Below, one piece after another: positions 44,591 to 56,539 of a DNA stretch of 64,000 nt (within the stretch, counting starts at the first letter, position 1; every line of letters starts with the position of its first letter). A program made the translations under genes and the position numbers. This DNA comes from Hexactinellida sp. DTS-2022 (taxonomy: Eukaryota; Porifera; Hexactinellida), in assembly GCA_028753945.1 (NCBI GenBank), contig JAPNXP010000011.1, positions 4,340,001 to 4,404,000 of the forward strand, read 5' to 3'. The notes beneath the pieces were generated by a model that had not been told where the DNA came from, made no database searches, and worked only from the letters and a program-made list of their open reading frames with translations.

Positions 44591-46770
44591 AGTTTGGGAA
44601 CTTTTCCCTTTGAATGTCTGCCATTCATATACGTACAAAAACAAATATGTGCAAAATATTATTAAAAAAACGACGATAAATTTGTTGTTTGTGTAAATCT
44701 ATTTACAAATGTGCCGTTATATGCTAGCAAACACAACGTGTAGACTACGGACTAATATTTCAAGACTTTGTCACCAATTAGCAATAATAAATTATATAGG
44801 GATATATACAACTTTACCAGGCTTGTCAAAAGTCAGGTCAATACCTGAATCGACCTGACCTGACCTTTTGGAAGACCGAGTTAATAAAATTAATTAGTGT
44901 TGTTGAATAACAAGGTACATTGTTTTCTATACAGTAGATTTATGAAAGGCCCAAACTATTAATCTAACTAAACGCTGGTGCAGTATGAATTACTATGCAT
45001 ATGGGGTATGCAAATGCAATACTTTGCATACTCCCAGACCTGCTACTGTACTATATGATACTATTAAGTTACACAAGGATTCACGGCACTTTAAAACTAC
45101 GTAACGCAAAACTCCCGAAATTAGACACCCCCAGGCGCGGCACGTCCTTTCGAAAAGTGGTACGGCGGAGTATTTTATAGTAATCGAATATGGTCCGGCT
45201 GTCATTAAATTAATAATAATTAATTGAATAAATTATCAATTAACTGTTTAATCTATAATAGACAGTGGTAGTACAGCAAAGTTGGCCATCCTGAAAAGTG
45301 GCACGGCGCTCGCCGCCCGTGCCCCCATATTGCATACTTTTTGACAATTTTGTTATACAAAAAAGGATGTTTTGTCACCCTTCGCCTCATTAGACCAACG
45401 CACTTCCTATTCTATTCCCTGACTGCTACGCTCACCAGAGGAATATTCTAGAATCTTAACACTGCATGCAATGCAAGCGACTCTCTTCTAATCCATTGTA
45501 AACCGACTTCGAATGAAATTGAATGGTGAAAAAAGTGTCTTTAAAGCCCGGGAGCTTTTAAGACACTTTTATGATGTATTCGGCAAAAATCTTTATTATA
45601 TATTCGAAAAAAGTGTCTTAAAAGCTCCGAGCTTTATGGACAATTTGTATATCAATGTAAATCTGAATGGATTCAAAAGCTAATGATCATTGCAAGTTAT
45701 GTATCAGCTAACTGGGATTCTATTGTATCAAGTCGTGTTAATATACGGAGTTATTACTCACACAGATCTCTATACGTTACATATTCCCACTCTGATCTAT
45801 TCGCGAGTTTCGTTGCTTGTGCCAGGTATAAGTCTCTGGGGCGACATACCCGGTGCGGCAGATATAGCGAGCGCCGTGCCACTTTTTCAATTGATTTCCA
45901 AATATCGGGGCTTTATAACACAATTATAAATTTAATGGACTGAAACCGCTCAAAACAAATGCCAATTCATGTGTGGTGCATCGGATACTACGACCATCTA
46001 TTAAAAGGTTAATTAATTGTGTAGACACTGGAACAATGACTCTTAAATAGTTGATGACGTTTTTGTATATCGGTAGTTCATCGTCGCCGTACTACTTTGA
46101 ATACTGTAAATTTATTTCTACTCTGTGTTCGGATCTGCTCTCCTTACGTATGCGAACAGCTGTTTCGGATTAAAGTTACGAAGACCTTCTACAAGCATGT
46201 ATTATTAGGCTTGAAATCTACATATTAATTCAAGCCTGTTAAATTAAAGTATTATCAGGGCTACAATACTGAAGTTATCAAGTTGGAAATGTGGAGAAAA
46301 GTTCAAATTTTGTAACGGAATTCATACTACTTCATTCGTCTAACTCAGTTCTTAACTGGGCATACATCTTGAGAGATTCCTATGGTCGACATTCTTACTT
46401 TTTCTTAATCACCAATTGTAGTCAATTTGGTTGGGCTTAGAATACAAAATTTCGCTTATCCTCGCTTGCAATACAATTATACAAGTCTTGAAAACTGAAA
46501 AACTAGCCAAACAATCTGAATTCACTTTTTCTACAGTTTCAAATATTTACATTTTATTATAGTAACATGACAGGAGGTCCATTTAATTATTGCTTCTTTC
46601 TGAGGGAAACATGTAACGGCTATAGGGATGGACTTTGCCAGTTCCTAACTTCCTATTCGCGCTATATATAGCCGCATACAAAGGAACTTCCAACGCACTT
46701 AGGGTCGTTAGCTTCCGAAACACCTTTCTGAAATGGTTTGACACCTTGAGGTGATGATGACATTAAAAAA
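44591..46770. other. Non-coding stretch between NLR2 and GIT
   Basis: No gene is supported. Contents are a half element with CAGGCTTGTCAAAAGTCAGG (44816-44878), a partial GTTACGTAAC-family piece (about 45080-45180), inverted repeats at 45531-45640, and unassigned sequence. The overlapping open frames at 45683-45943 have no recognisable motif and differ between frames, so I did not call them. Confidence 0.5.
45531..45640. repeat. Palindrome and repeat of AAAAGTGTCTT
   Basis: AAAAGTGTCTT at 45531-45541 pairs with AAGACACTTTT at 45560-45570 around CCCGGG. A second AAAAGTGTCTTAAAAGCTC lies at about 45610 and partly pairs with the following GAGCTTTATGGACA. Possibly the ends of a small decayed element. 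Confidence 0.6.
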
Positions 46771-46881
46771 AATCTAAAATTACAGCTGTGCCGACAGCAT
46801 TTTCTTTTGGAGGCACTATCAATAAACCAAAAATAGTGCCTCCAAATGAACATGCGGTCGGTACAGCTGTAATTTTAGATT
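46771..46881. mobile_element. Solitary 111-base inverted-repeat element
   Basis: Starts AATCTAAAATTACAGCTGTG and ends ACAGCTGTAATTTTAGATT, nearly palindromic with AGTGCCTCCAAATGAACATG in its right arm. It equals one unit of the arrays at 33766 and 44194, and it appears to interrupt P5 sequence that resumes at 46888. Confidence 0.8.
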
Positions 46882-46887
46882 TTATTT

Positions 46888-47003
46888 AACCAAGTTTATA
46901 AAGCAGTATGTATTTATATGTAGAGTCAACTCAGTTTGTACACTCGGGTAATACATACTTATTTTCCCTTCCCTAGGGGGTACGTTATAACCGAGTTCTA
47001 CTA
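46888..47003. mobile_element. Right part of a P5 element
   Basis: AAGTTTATAAAGCAGTATGT and the end TAACCGAGTTCTACTATA match the 2497-2655 copy from its middle onward. The left part is missing, next to the 111-base element. Confidence 0.65.
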
Positions 47004-47007
47004 TATT

Positions 47008-47232
47008 TAGGATGACCATGTCCAATTTTTAGCCTGGACAGTCCAGTTTTTACAATTATTGTGCGATGTCCAGTAATTTCTAAATTGTCCATGGTTTTTT
47101 TACAGTTATTTTTTATTATCATCTAATTGCCTCTGATTCGTTCACTTTAAAGTTTAAACTAAAATAATAGTATCCAGTTTTTTTTTTTTTGATAAATGTC
47201 CAGATTTGGCCCAAAATCCTCTAGTCACCCTA
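47008..47232. mobile_element. MITE with TAGGRTGACYA ends, just upstream of GIT
   Basis: Ends TAGGATGACCATGTCCA and TCTAGTCACCCTA are inverted. The interior repeats GTCCAG / CTGGAC words (ATGTCCAGTAATTTC; AAATGTCCAGATTTGG). It stops 44 bases before the GIT start codon, so the promoter or a 5'UTR intron must accommodate it. Confidence 0.65.
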
Positions 47233-47276
47233 ACTACTATATTCTAGTTTCCCTGTAGATTATTAGCGAATCTAGT

Positions 47277-49379
47277 ATGAATAATAACGAGAGTTTCTTT
47301 CAGCCTCTGTGCACTGTATGTGCTGACTGTAATTTCCCACAGGTGAACTGGATAAGCATAAACAAAGGAGTTTATTTATGCGACGACTGTTGTTCGATTC
47401 ACCGCAGCCTAGGCAGGCATTTATCCTACATACGTTCCATACAGCATCAGAGATGGCCACACGGTCTTATGAAAATGTGCGAATCTATGTTACAGAAGAA
47501 CACTAATAGTATTTGGGAACACGAGTTACACTATGCGAAGACAAGTTCGCAGCAGAAATTCAATACTCTAAAACCGCAACACCTCAGCACTTGTTCTGTT
47601 CAGAATAAACCGCGAAAACCGCTGCCAAACGACCCACAAACTCCAGTTAAAGAGACCTACATAAAGTGCAAGTACCAGGACCTAGCCTATACGCAGAAAA
47701 TGAACTCAGGCAAGGATTCCCCAACTGTTACAGTTGAGGACTTCAGCCAACAGCTACACGCGTCAGCTCGCACTAACAATCTAGAAACTTGTCTCAGACT
47801 GCTATCCCTTGGGGCCCAGCCCTCCTACCTCCACTCACACAGAGGATCCTCGCCACTGCACGTATCAGCGCAGGCCGGACAAGTACAGCAAAGCGAGCTG
47901 CTATTCATATACGGCGCCGATCCCTGCTCGCTGGACAAACTCGGTCACACGCCGGAGGAATGCGCTAGGATAGCCGGACACCATGAGCTGGCAGATCGGC
48001 TGCTGGAGATGCAATACGAATGCAGTGATAGACTTTGCTTCTATCTGAATGAAATCCTGCCGGACCATAAGGCAGGGGAGCATTTTATAATCCCAGATGT
48101 GTTTAGGAGTAGCGAGGAAGCGCTGCTACGTAGCCCAATGCAGAAACTTCGGACGCTTAATAACTTGGCTTTCGAAGATCTTTGCCAGGATTTGTTCGAT
48201 GAGGTAGACCGTAGGGAAACCGAGAAGGCCTGGCTTTTGTTAAGCAAAGGTGGCGGAATCCCATTCCTCCCAAATAACCGCGATTTGAATCATCTCCGCA
48301 ACCAAAGCAGACAGAAACTTGGGTTGCTAAGCGAGGAGGAATTCCGGCAATTTGTATCTGACATTCTTTTGGACACAAAGCGTCGTCAAGACCTGAGTAT
48401 TGACCTGGGTCCCAATTCCCAATCGGGCGGAACCCTAGTGCCTCTGTCCGACAGCTACAATCCGCTAATTCCACAAACAGACAACGAGTACGACTTAGTT
48501 CCGGAGGAATTCCGACAAATGTTTAAAGGCAGCGACAGTACTAACGATGACAGGGAAAGCTCAATGGAGACTACTCCGCTACCAAATACAACCCAGTCAA
48601 TAGAGCCTGTATTTCCTGTCGGGAATAGTAACGAAGAGTACAAGCGAATGGAGAATTGCTACCAGCAGTGCCTAACTCAGGTATCCACGGTAGAAGGCAG
48701 TGTGTACGATCTACAGGATACAGTTAAGAGACTCGAGGCTAAATTGGAACAGCTGTTAAACCGACAACAAGCCGTGTCTCCTACACAGTTCTCTCCTACT
48801 CCCCTTGACAACCAAATGTCAAGAGGGAATGTTAACAGAAGTAATAGAAAGAATTCTAATTCCACAGTGTTTAGTTTAACAAGCAGACAGAGTCAAACTT
48901 CTATTAACCAAAGACACACAATTTTGGGATCACCAACTCCGCAACGAAGGGATTTACCAGCGAAACAGAATAGAAATACGTCGTTTGTAAACCCACACAC
49001 TTCTGATGATATAATCGATGATAATATTCTAATGCCTTTAATATCCCGTCTTGTGGAACAGATTTCGTTACTAATGGAAAGTATCCGTGGTTCCCAAAAC
49101 GAACAGTTGGCGTCTCGTGTTTATTCGATAGTTTCTTTGTCTGAGGAAATGCAACAGGTGTTTCCACCTGACTACCATTCCAGTAGTGTCAACTCGTTGC
49201 TAAGCAAACTACATATTTCTACTACAGCTCTGAAATCTTTGCCTCTTATAGGAACAGCTGATTTCCCGCTGGACACCAATAAACTAATCTCGCTTGTTAT
49301 CGAGGTGTCAAATGCCGCGAAACGATTGGTTGCTGGGTTGAATGATAAGAATGTTGGACGTGTGGTGTCCTCTGTTTAG
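47277..49379 (+). CDS. GIT-type Arf GTPase-activating scaffold protein
   Basis: Single exon, 700 residues with the full GIT layout. ArfGAP zinc finger C15-x2-C18-x16-C35-x2-C38 and arginine finger R43 in IHRSLGRH accelerate GTP hydrolysis on Arf. Ankyrin repeats lie at about 163-245 (NLETCLRLLSLGAQ, SSPLHVSAQAGQ, YGADPCSLDKLG). Two Spa2-homology segments, which in GITs bind PIX, are at 287-321 (LCQDLFDEVDRRE) and 343-372 (FVSDILLDTKRR). A coiled coil spans 452-500, a Ser/Asn-rich linker follows, and a C-terminal four-helix region (583-693) matches the paxillin-binding FAT-like domain. Expected place: focal adhesions and endosomes, scaffolding PIX-PAK-Rac signalling. The start follows an in-frame TAG that is also a plausible acceptor (TTTCCCTGTAG). 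Vertebrate GIT genes have many introns; this one has none. Confidence 0.93.
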   Translation: MNNNESFFQPLCTVCADCNFPQVNWISINKGVYLCDDCCSIHRSLGRHLSYIRSIQHQRWPHGLMKMCESMLQKNTNSIWEHELHYAKTSSQQKFNTLKPQHLSTCSVQNKPRKPLPNDPQTPVKETYIKCKYQDLAYTQKMNSGKDSPTVTVEDFSQQLHASARTNNLETCLRLLSLGAQPSYLHSHRGSSPLHVSAQAGQVQQSELLFIYGADPCSLDKLGHTPEECARIAGHHELADRLLEMQYECSDRLCFYLNEILPDHKAGEHFIIPDVFRSSEEALLRSPMQKLRTLNNLAFEDLCQDLFDEVDRRETEKAWLLLSKGGGIPFLPNNRDLNHLRNQSRQKLGLLSEEEFRQFVSDILLDTKRRQDLSIDLGPNSQSGGTLVPLSDSYNPLIPQTDNEYDLVPEEFRQMFKGSDSTNDDRESSMETTPLPNTTQSIEPVFPVGNSNEEYKRMENCYQQCLTQVSTVEGSVYDLQDTVKRLEAKLEQLLNRQQAVSPTQFSPTPLDNQMSRGNVNRSNRKNSNSTVFSLTSRQSQTSINQRHTILGSPTPQRRDLPAKQNRNTSFVNPHTSDDIIDDNILMPLISRLVEQISLLMESIRGSQNEQLASRVYSIVSLSEEMQQVFPPDYHSSSVNSLLSKLHISTTALKSLPLIGTADFPLDTNKLISLVIEVSNAAKRLVAGLNDKNVGRVVSSV

Positions 49380-49473
49380 AATAATTTGTGTGTAAATATT
49401 CAATTATAATTATTAGGTGAATCTACTTGAATATTATTTGTGCTGATATTATTATATTGTGTGTTTGTGTATC

Positions 49474-49479
49474 AATAAA
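49474..49479 (+). terminator. Polyadenylation signal of GIT
   Basis: AATAAA 95 bases past the stop, followed by a T/G-rich stretch. Confidence 0.6.
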
Positions 49480-49554
49480 TGATTGTTGAATTTCCTATAT
49501 GTTGGTCGTATTTATTAATAGCAAATAATTTAACATGTAACCCAGTTGTAACTA

Positions 49555-49737
49555 CAGTCGACTCCGCTTAATATAGCCACCTCGGGACCAGATTGTTTTG
49601 ACCCGATTAAGCGGAGAAAACGATTAACCGAAAATATTGTAAGCCAAACTGTAATTCTGTCCTATAAATCCTGTGAAATTTTGACCCAATTAAGCGGAAA
49701 ATCTATAACCGGTGGCTCTATTAAGCGGAGTTGACTG
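49555..49737. mobile_element. Pogo-like MITE, family P2
   Basis: Starts CAGTCGACTCCGCTTAATAT and ends ATTAAGCGGAGTTGACTG, with TA on both sides. It lies just past the GIT polyadenylation signal. Confidence 0.85.
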
Positions 49738-50311
49738 TATTAGTTAAGAGTACTTAAGACTAATTTATTTGTGACTAGTTCTATTGAAAATTATTCGTTT
49801 AATTGAGTTTATTTAATTTTATGTATATTAATTGTTGATTTTAACTTTCCATATATAAAATACCTTTTACTTTGGGACTAGCAGTTTTTAATTGTCAGTT
49901 ACTAGAACAAGAATATCGGAATATTAATCAGATAACCACGTTATTATCTGTATATTCTCACCTGTTATCGTTACCACAGATCATGTCTATCAACGAATTT
50001 ATTACAGTTATTACGGGCGCTAATGTAATATTAGATCACAGGTTGTGATTACAAGTAATCTTAAAGAATTTTTACGATAATATTTTTGATAATCTTTTGC
50101 ATGGATTAAAAATTTACTTATTCAGTCTGAATAAATTTTATCAGTATTCGTTACTATTTTGTTAGATTCAACTTTTTAGGGGGCAAGTATACTGTATTTA
50201 AAGCTAAATTATGACTTTTCATTGCGTTGGAAGCTTATTGTAATTAACTTTTTTAATTTTGTACTTTTTGGAGTTCAATATTTGGATTTTATAATTTGCT
50301 CATTTCAAATT

Positions 50312-50456
50312 CAGTGGACTCTTTAATACGAACACAAAAAGGCGAAATATTGATTAAGGAGTACAAAGTTTAATTCCCCTAGCCTATACAAATACAAATT
50401 CCGGATAATACGAACATATTTCTTCCCCCTGGTGTTCGTATAACGAGAATCTACTA
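50312..50456. mobile_element. Pogo-like MITE, family P1 (CTCTCG subtype)
   Basis: Starts CAGTGGACTCTTTAATACGA; the right end TAACGAGAATCTACTA is slightly decayed. In opposite orientation to the 3684 copy. Confidence 0.7.
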
Positions 50457-51169
50457 TAGTTACAATCCATGGTACTTATTCAGATCTCTATAACATTCGA
50501 GTTATGTCAAAGCACTTATCAAGAGGTAGCATGTACAGGTTTCCAGTCTGGTTGATAATCCTAACTTGTACAAATATTTCCGAGAGTTCGAGTAGATTTC
50601 CACTCTCTGTTACGTAGCAATTGACTTTCTATTCCTTGCACTGATAATGTTACTTAGAAGATCTGTTTTATTCTTGTAATTTCCACTCATTTGAATATGT
50701 TTAAATCCAGTTAAACTCTAATTCCAATTACCATTCACGTTGTCAGAAACAGCTAAATAGGATTTCATAGAATTCCTATTAAAGGTTGGACATTATTTTC
50801 TACTTGTAATACATTGGACCTGAAATTTTTGGACCACTGACAGAATTATTCGGATTAAGGATACCTTATTTATTTAGTATATCCAATGTCAGAAGTACGT
50901 ATATTTTAGGATTAGAAACCCTCGCTAGTCCGAACCCAAGGTAAATTTGGCTAATTAGTTTATTATCAATGGTGAACTGTGTCCAAATACTTTCAAGGAA
51001 TAATGACACATACAAACATTATAGTAATCTTGATTTAATATACGACTCGGATTGTCAAACAATTAATCAAAGTTTGAATGATAAACTTAAGTTTATTCCT
51101 TAATTAATCCTAGATAATAGATGATCCGCAATATCCAATATGCAATATGCAATATATTCAACTCTTAAC

Positions 51170-51295
51170 TCCTAAGGTTCCGTTAATTAGACCCCTATGT
51201 CACGCTTTTGGGCCTGTTTATAATATAAAAATGATTATCTGTCACACATTGGTTGACCCCCCCCCCCCGTTACTTAACGTTTGAACAACCCCTAA
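51170..51295. mobile_element. Decayed GTTACGTAAC-family MITE
   Basis: Contains CCCTATGTCACGCTTTTGGG, CTGTCACACATTGGTTGAC and GTTACTTAACGTTTGAAC, matching the 35576 copy in the same order. A run of 13 C interrupts it. Confidence 0.5.
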
Positions 51296-52343
51296 CCATT
51301 TAAACAGCTCAATTAAAACAATATTTAATTAAAGAGATTATTGTAGGTCTCATTTATATCAATTAATTGTAGTAACTGTAATAATTCCATTACCTTAATT
51401 AGGTGCTTTAAATTGTAATCGATTCGATAAACAATATTTTATCAAAGTTGTTAGTGATAAGTAGTGTTTATATATTGAATTATCGATTGAGAAGGTTAAT
51501 GCTATTTGAAATGAAGTTCTATGTTCGATAATTAACTAGTCTAATCTATTAAACTTCGTCACGAAATATTCAATGTAATTTAATTAAACAATAACACATA
51601 TAACATACAGTCCACTTAGACATTTATGAATTAATTCCAAAATAAGATGATTGATGTTTGTTTGCATCCAGTTAAGGATTCAGTGCATATTATCATTATT
51701 CTATTTGTAAAGGAATAAGTAAGGATTTAAACGTCATTTTAAAGGGTAACATTTCTATAGACTGTGGTTAATAGTGCTTCTATATTTGTTAGGTTTAATT
51801 AAGTGAGAGTTTTATTAAGATTTTGAATAATTAATTGTATAGGATCTAGGAAAGGGTCAATTGATTGAATAGAGTGAGATTTTTCGTAGAATTCTGCTTT
51901 TGATCTGCTCGTGAACTTTCGAAATATACTTTGTCAAATTGCAAAGTTGTCTTAATAGGAAGCTTAATATGGAGAGTAAAGCAATTAAGTGTAAATATAT
52001 TAACTAGAGTTCTAAAGAAATATGTTTCGTAAGTCGATCTCGTTCTACATTCCTTTGCTTAACTTTGGTAGTTGGGAAACTTTATCAAACAGGAGAGTGC
52101 ATTTAGTCGTGATTTTATTCATTAGGTCCAATTAGGTGCTAAAGTATTGAAAGAAGATTATGGACTTATTTAACTAAGACTTACCAACTTGCAAATCGCG
52201 ATACTAGTTATATAGTGTTGTTGCAAGAGATAGTATTTGTCAACATATCTTATAAGTTATAATATAGTTAACAATTGAATGATTATTAACCAATTGTTTA
52301 GAATACTCTCGTAACTACCAAAAAGACATAAATATATTTGGAG

Positions 52344-52487
52344 TTTACTTATCCACCGATTATCGGCGTTTGTATTAAAAAACCTCGCTACTTTCTACCG
52401 ATTGTTTTTTTATGTTTATAAAAAACACCATCGGTAGAAACTAGCCAGGTTATTTAATACAAACGCCGATAATCGGTGATAAGTAAA
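52344..52487. mobile_element. Palindromic MITE of 144 bases, copy 2
   Basis: Ends TTTACTTATCCACCGATTAT and CGGTGATAAGTAAA are inverted. Same length and order as 38322-38465, with a handful of differences, some of them paired in the stem (GATCATCAGCG against GATTATCGGCG). Confidence 0.8.
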
Positions 52488-53816
52488 TTCATATATATGT
52501 ATATGGCTTTGTATGTTCACTAATGTTCTAATGTATTATTCAAGTAGATAGCTACCGAAATAATTTAATTTTGTTATAAGGGAAAAATAGAGAAAATTTA
52601 ATTAGTACTTCTACAAGGTATAATTTGAGATTTTATCTGTTATTAAGCATGGCAATATTCCTGTCGATAATAAGTTGAATACTTTAAAACGAAACCAATT
52701 CTTATTTGAACTTCAGACTTTTATCAATAATAATTTAACAAATATACTTTCTATTTATGTCTATAATTTTATAATATATTTTAATTCATAAATGTCATTA
52801 GAAGTTCAATTATAGTTCTAATCAATAATTAAATGATTTACCAATTTATACCATAAATATGTTCTAAAATGTTGTGTAGTCTAACAATTATCAATCATTT
52901 GAATTATAAAATTAGTTAGACTTACACTTGTTAATTTCTAAACATTTTGTCTACAAATAATTCCAATCATCACGATAGTTATTTGAAAATGAATTTAAAT
53001 GTAATCAGTTCTACACAATTAGTGTCCATTAAAAGATAATTTCGAAACAAACAGAGTTTAATATGCGGGATTATCCATATATCGTTCCATTCTTTCTCAA
53101 CTAAATTAGTATTATTCATCTAAATTACATTGACGGTACTTCCAAATTAAAAGTGATATAACAATTAATGAAATGCTTCCATATTTGTTAACCCACCAAT
53201 CAATAGTTTAATAAATTAATTGTGATTCAGTTTATATTTTATATAAGAAAATATTTAGGTAAATCTATAGTTACGTTTCTGGAATGTAGCTAAAAAACCA
53301 AGGCAGTCATTTCAATACTGGGCCACTATACTATAGTATAGTCGGCACAGTAATAATTTTATTATAATGGACCTGTTTAGTATGAACATTAATTTCATTC
53401 AAAACCTTTGACATGCAACCTGAACTGATTTGCACAAGAATATTTAAATTAACTAATATCATTGACCGAATACATATGCGATATCCGTGTTAATCTAGCT
53501 AGTTGCATATCATTAAAGTTAACTATATATTCTTATGTGAAATTGTGGTTATTAACCAGCCGATTGGGAATTAAATATTCATATTGAACCACCATTGGCT
53601 GTTATGTCCAGGAATTGCATTGTAGGAATGTTATAGAATACGAAATACTTTGAATTAATTACAATACTTATATTTAACTTAAATGCATAATTAATTAAAA
53701 TTAAAACTCATAAACCTCATAAAATCGTTATCGATTGTACGTACTTTCAAAAGAATAACTTTGCATATAAATACATAAAGTTGTCAAAGTTGGTTTAAAT
53801 TAAGATAAGTTTGTTA

Positions 53817-53986
53817 CAGTGGTGTTCGCCTAATAGTAATTGCTCTAATAGCAATATTCCTCTATTAGCAAGTTATTTTCAGTCCCCAAGCGAATTTATA
53901 CTATTAATTATATTCCTCTAATAGAAAGTTCGTATAACAGGCAAATTTCGTGCAAAAAGCGACTTGCTATTAACAGAACACCACTA
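53817..53986. mobile_element. Pogo-like MITE, family P7 relative
   Basis: Starts CAGTGGTGTTCGCCTAATAG after TA and ends TAACAGAACACCACTA; the interior has CTATTAGCAAG and CTAATAGAAAG words. Confidence 0.7.
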
Positions 53987-54093
53987 TAGTTATTATACCT
54001 TATCTTAAGGCCATACTTAATTATTTGCCAATGCTTTTCATTCAATATAAAAACCCTGCTCCAAAAATGTTATCTTTTGATGTTAAAATTAAA

Positions 54094-54427
54094 ACAGTAG
54101 ACTCCGATTAACTTTAAGTCTCTCCAAAATTGCAAAATGCCCAGGATTGTGAAAGTCAAACCGGAAGTTAATTCACTTTCAATTCAAATTGAAACTGAAA
54201 ATGTGATTTTTCTATTTATACTTTTGACTCAGGGCAACTACGTTAATTAATAGATTAATAATAGAGCTACATGTTAATTTGGTTCTCCGCTTAATGGTAT
54301 TAACATTACCGAAGATTTACAGCACATAATTACTGTTTGGGTTGCAATAATTCTGTTAATAGGATCCTCTGCTTAATTGGGTCAAACTAGCCTCGGACCA
54401 AAGCGACTCAATTAAGCGGAGTGGACA
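54094..54427. mobile_element. Long P2-related element
   Basis: Starts CAGTAGACTCCGATTAACTT and ends AATTAAGCGGAGTGGACAG. Interior words CTCCGCTTAATGGTATTAAC and CTTAATTGGGTCAAAC are P2-like. No coding frame. Confidence 0.55.
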
Positions 54428-54717
54428 GGGAAATAAAACAATATTTATAAGCTTTAACTTAAAACGGCCAAATAACTTTATGGTCAATAAATCCTTACCT
54501 CTGCTACATAAGCACACAATGAGTTGCACTCAAGTAATTAGTGTAAAATTTATTGGTTTCTTCTTTTGGGGCACAAATTGGTTTCATATCATTCAAACAA
54601 TCCTAATTTGGAAGAAAACACATTTTAACTTTGACAAGTTCATTGGGACATAAAGATTAATGATATCATAGTTTTCAACAATACTTGTTTTTTCTTGTTT
54701 CTAAATAGATACGTGTA

Positions 54718-54887
54718 CATTAGACTCTGTTAATAGGAATACCAAGGGACCGTCGAATTTGTTCGTTTATCGGAATCGTATTAACCAGAGTAACTTGCAT
54801 GCATTTGTATAGGCTAGGAAAATTAAACTTTGTACTCCTTAACCTATATTTCGCCTTATCCGTGTTCGTACTAACGAGAGTCTATTG
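54718..54887. mobile_element. Pogo-like MITE, family P1 (CTCTCG subtype)
   Basis: Starts CATTAGACTCTGTTAATAGG, carries ATGCATTTGTATAGGCTAGG, ends TAACGAGAGTCTATTG, with TA on both sides. Confidence 0.75.
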
Positions 54888-55195
54888 TATTACGTGGTTT
54901 TATACGTAAATATCTTTGTTTACAACAACAAAAATTTTGTAAAAACAAAAGAGCTTTAATGAGGCTAGTTCAACCACAAAGTAGAAGAAAACTATTGCTT
55001 TACTTACAATATAAACTTTACTTAGTGTTTAGACTGCAATTTTGCTCCAACTTTGTACTACAATAACCAAGTTTTTAATTGTGGTCAATTATGAGAGAAG
55101 AAAACGTTGACTCTTCGAGAAATAAATTATTAAACTTTTTAGAAACACTTTTCTTCATGTGTGTTTGCAAAGCTTTATTTATTTATTGCAAAGTT

Positions 55196-55352
55196 CAATA
55201 GAACCTGGTTAGTTCGAATACTTATTACTAGCATTTGCCTTATCCGGTATTAACCAATATCATTTGTTTTAAGGCATTGAAGGGGTCTTAAATAGTGTTC
55301 GTATTAACGGGAATTTCGTATTAACCGTATTCTTACTAACGAAGTTTTACTG
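55196..55352. mobile_element. Pogo-like MITE, family P1
   Basis: Starts CAATAGAACCTGGTTAGTTC and ends CTAACGAAGTTTTACTG. It ends six bases before the left target duplication of the neighbouring hAT element. Confidence 0.7.
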
Positions 55353-55365
55353 TCAACCGTTAAGC

Positions 55366-55780
55366 CAGTGGTTCCCAACCAGGGGTTTATCTAGGTGCCA
55401 GCCAGGAATCGGTTGAGATGCAAAAGTGCTTCAGTGTGATTCCATTTAGGAGCCGGATTGGCACTTAATGGTGCCAGGTTTCTGACAAGATTTTTTGGCA
55501 AAATAAATTCCTGAATAATTCCCTGTATGGGTGGGTACAGTACATATTTTACCTCCTTCAAATAATGCCTCATAATTGAATTATACCGTTTATGTATTAT
55601 GGCCAACACCTTTAGAGAGCCATAAAAATTTAAATTTTATAAAAGAAGTGCCGACCTAGAAAATCCTAAATTCATTAATAAGTTATATAATAGGATGTCT
55701 TAAACAATATGTTATTGTCCATAGGATGTCTCATATTTACCATATAGGGTCCACGGGTTGAAAAAGGTTGGGAATCGCTT
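55366..55780. mobile_element. Non-autonomous hAT-like element with 8-bp target duplication
   Basis: Starts CAGTGGTTCCCAACC and ends GGTTGGGAATCGCTT, imperfect inverted repeats of a kind common in animal hAT elements. It is flanked by identical CGTTAAGC at 55358-55365 and 55781-55788. 415 bases, no transposase frame; the 72-codon minus-strand frame inside is not recognisable. Confidence 0.9.
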
Positions 55781-56539
55781 CGTTAAGCTATCTGATCAAA
55801 ACTGATACTAATCGGGGTTTCCTATTTACGTTACCACAATAATACTTTCTTAAGCAAGTGACTATTAGGTCCCAAAGGGAAGCTTATCGTCTTATCCAGT
55901 TTATCTGAGATGTTAGCAGTATTCCTTGTCCAAATTTGAGTCAAACTTAATAATTTATTTCCACAGGTACATTTTTGGATCTATTATTTGTAACTTAACA
56001 ATTAAACAAGTAAGGATTGTAGGAAAGAGAACTTATTTACTCGCCGTATTGTCTGTGGTTTGGAGATATTCCTTAACTCTACTTTATCGATTCAAAAGAA
56101 TTTAAACTTTCTAAGAATATCTTTAAAAGATTTCATTTTTTTACAACTTTGTACAGATTCTTCTGATACTGGCCGAAGGCTATACATTTTGAATGGCTTT
56201 TATGCCGAATATATTAAGATTATAGTTGAAAGTAATTGACTGTATTTATCTGTAAATTCAAGGAATTATGTGATAATATCTGATAAGGAAGTTTTTTAAT
56301 GGTTTTATTAAATGAATATTATTTGAATTTATTTTGATTTAATTCACAGCCTTTGAGTACAAAAGTAATTAGGTTGTTTACTATGAATACTATTTCGGTA
56401 AACACCTTTTCAACTCAGCTTCAAAGGGGAATTTTATGTAGAAAGATTAAAATTTTATTTAAAAATGTGTTGGCTATAAGTAATCCTTCATAAAATCAAA
56501 AAATTTAATGTTTTATTTAAAAACATTTGATGAACAACT

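Noticed and set aside
45683-45943. Two overlapping open frames near the midpoint between NLR2 and GIT
   Set aside because: No recognisable motif, no splice or start context, and both frames open only by chance in a locally less AT-rich stretch.
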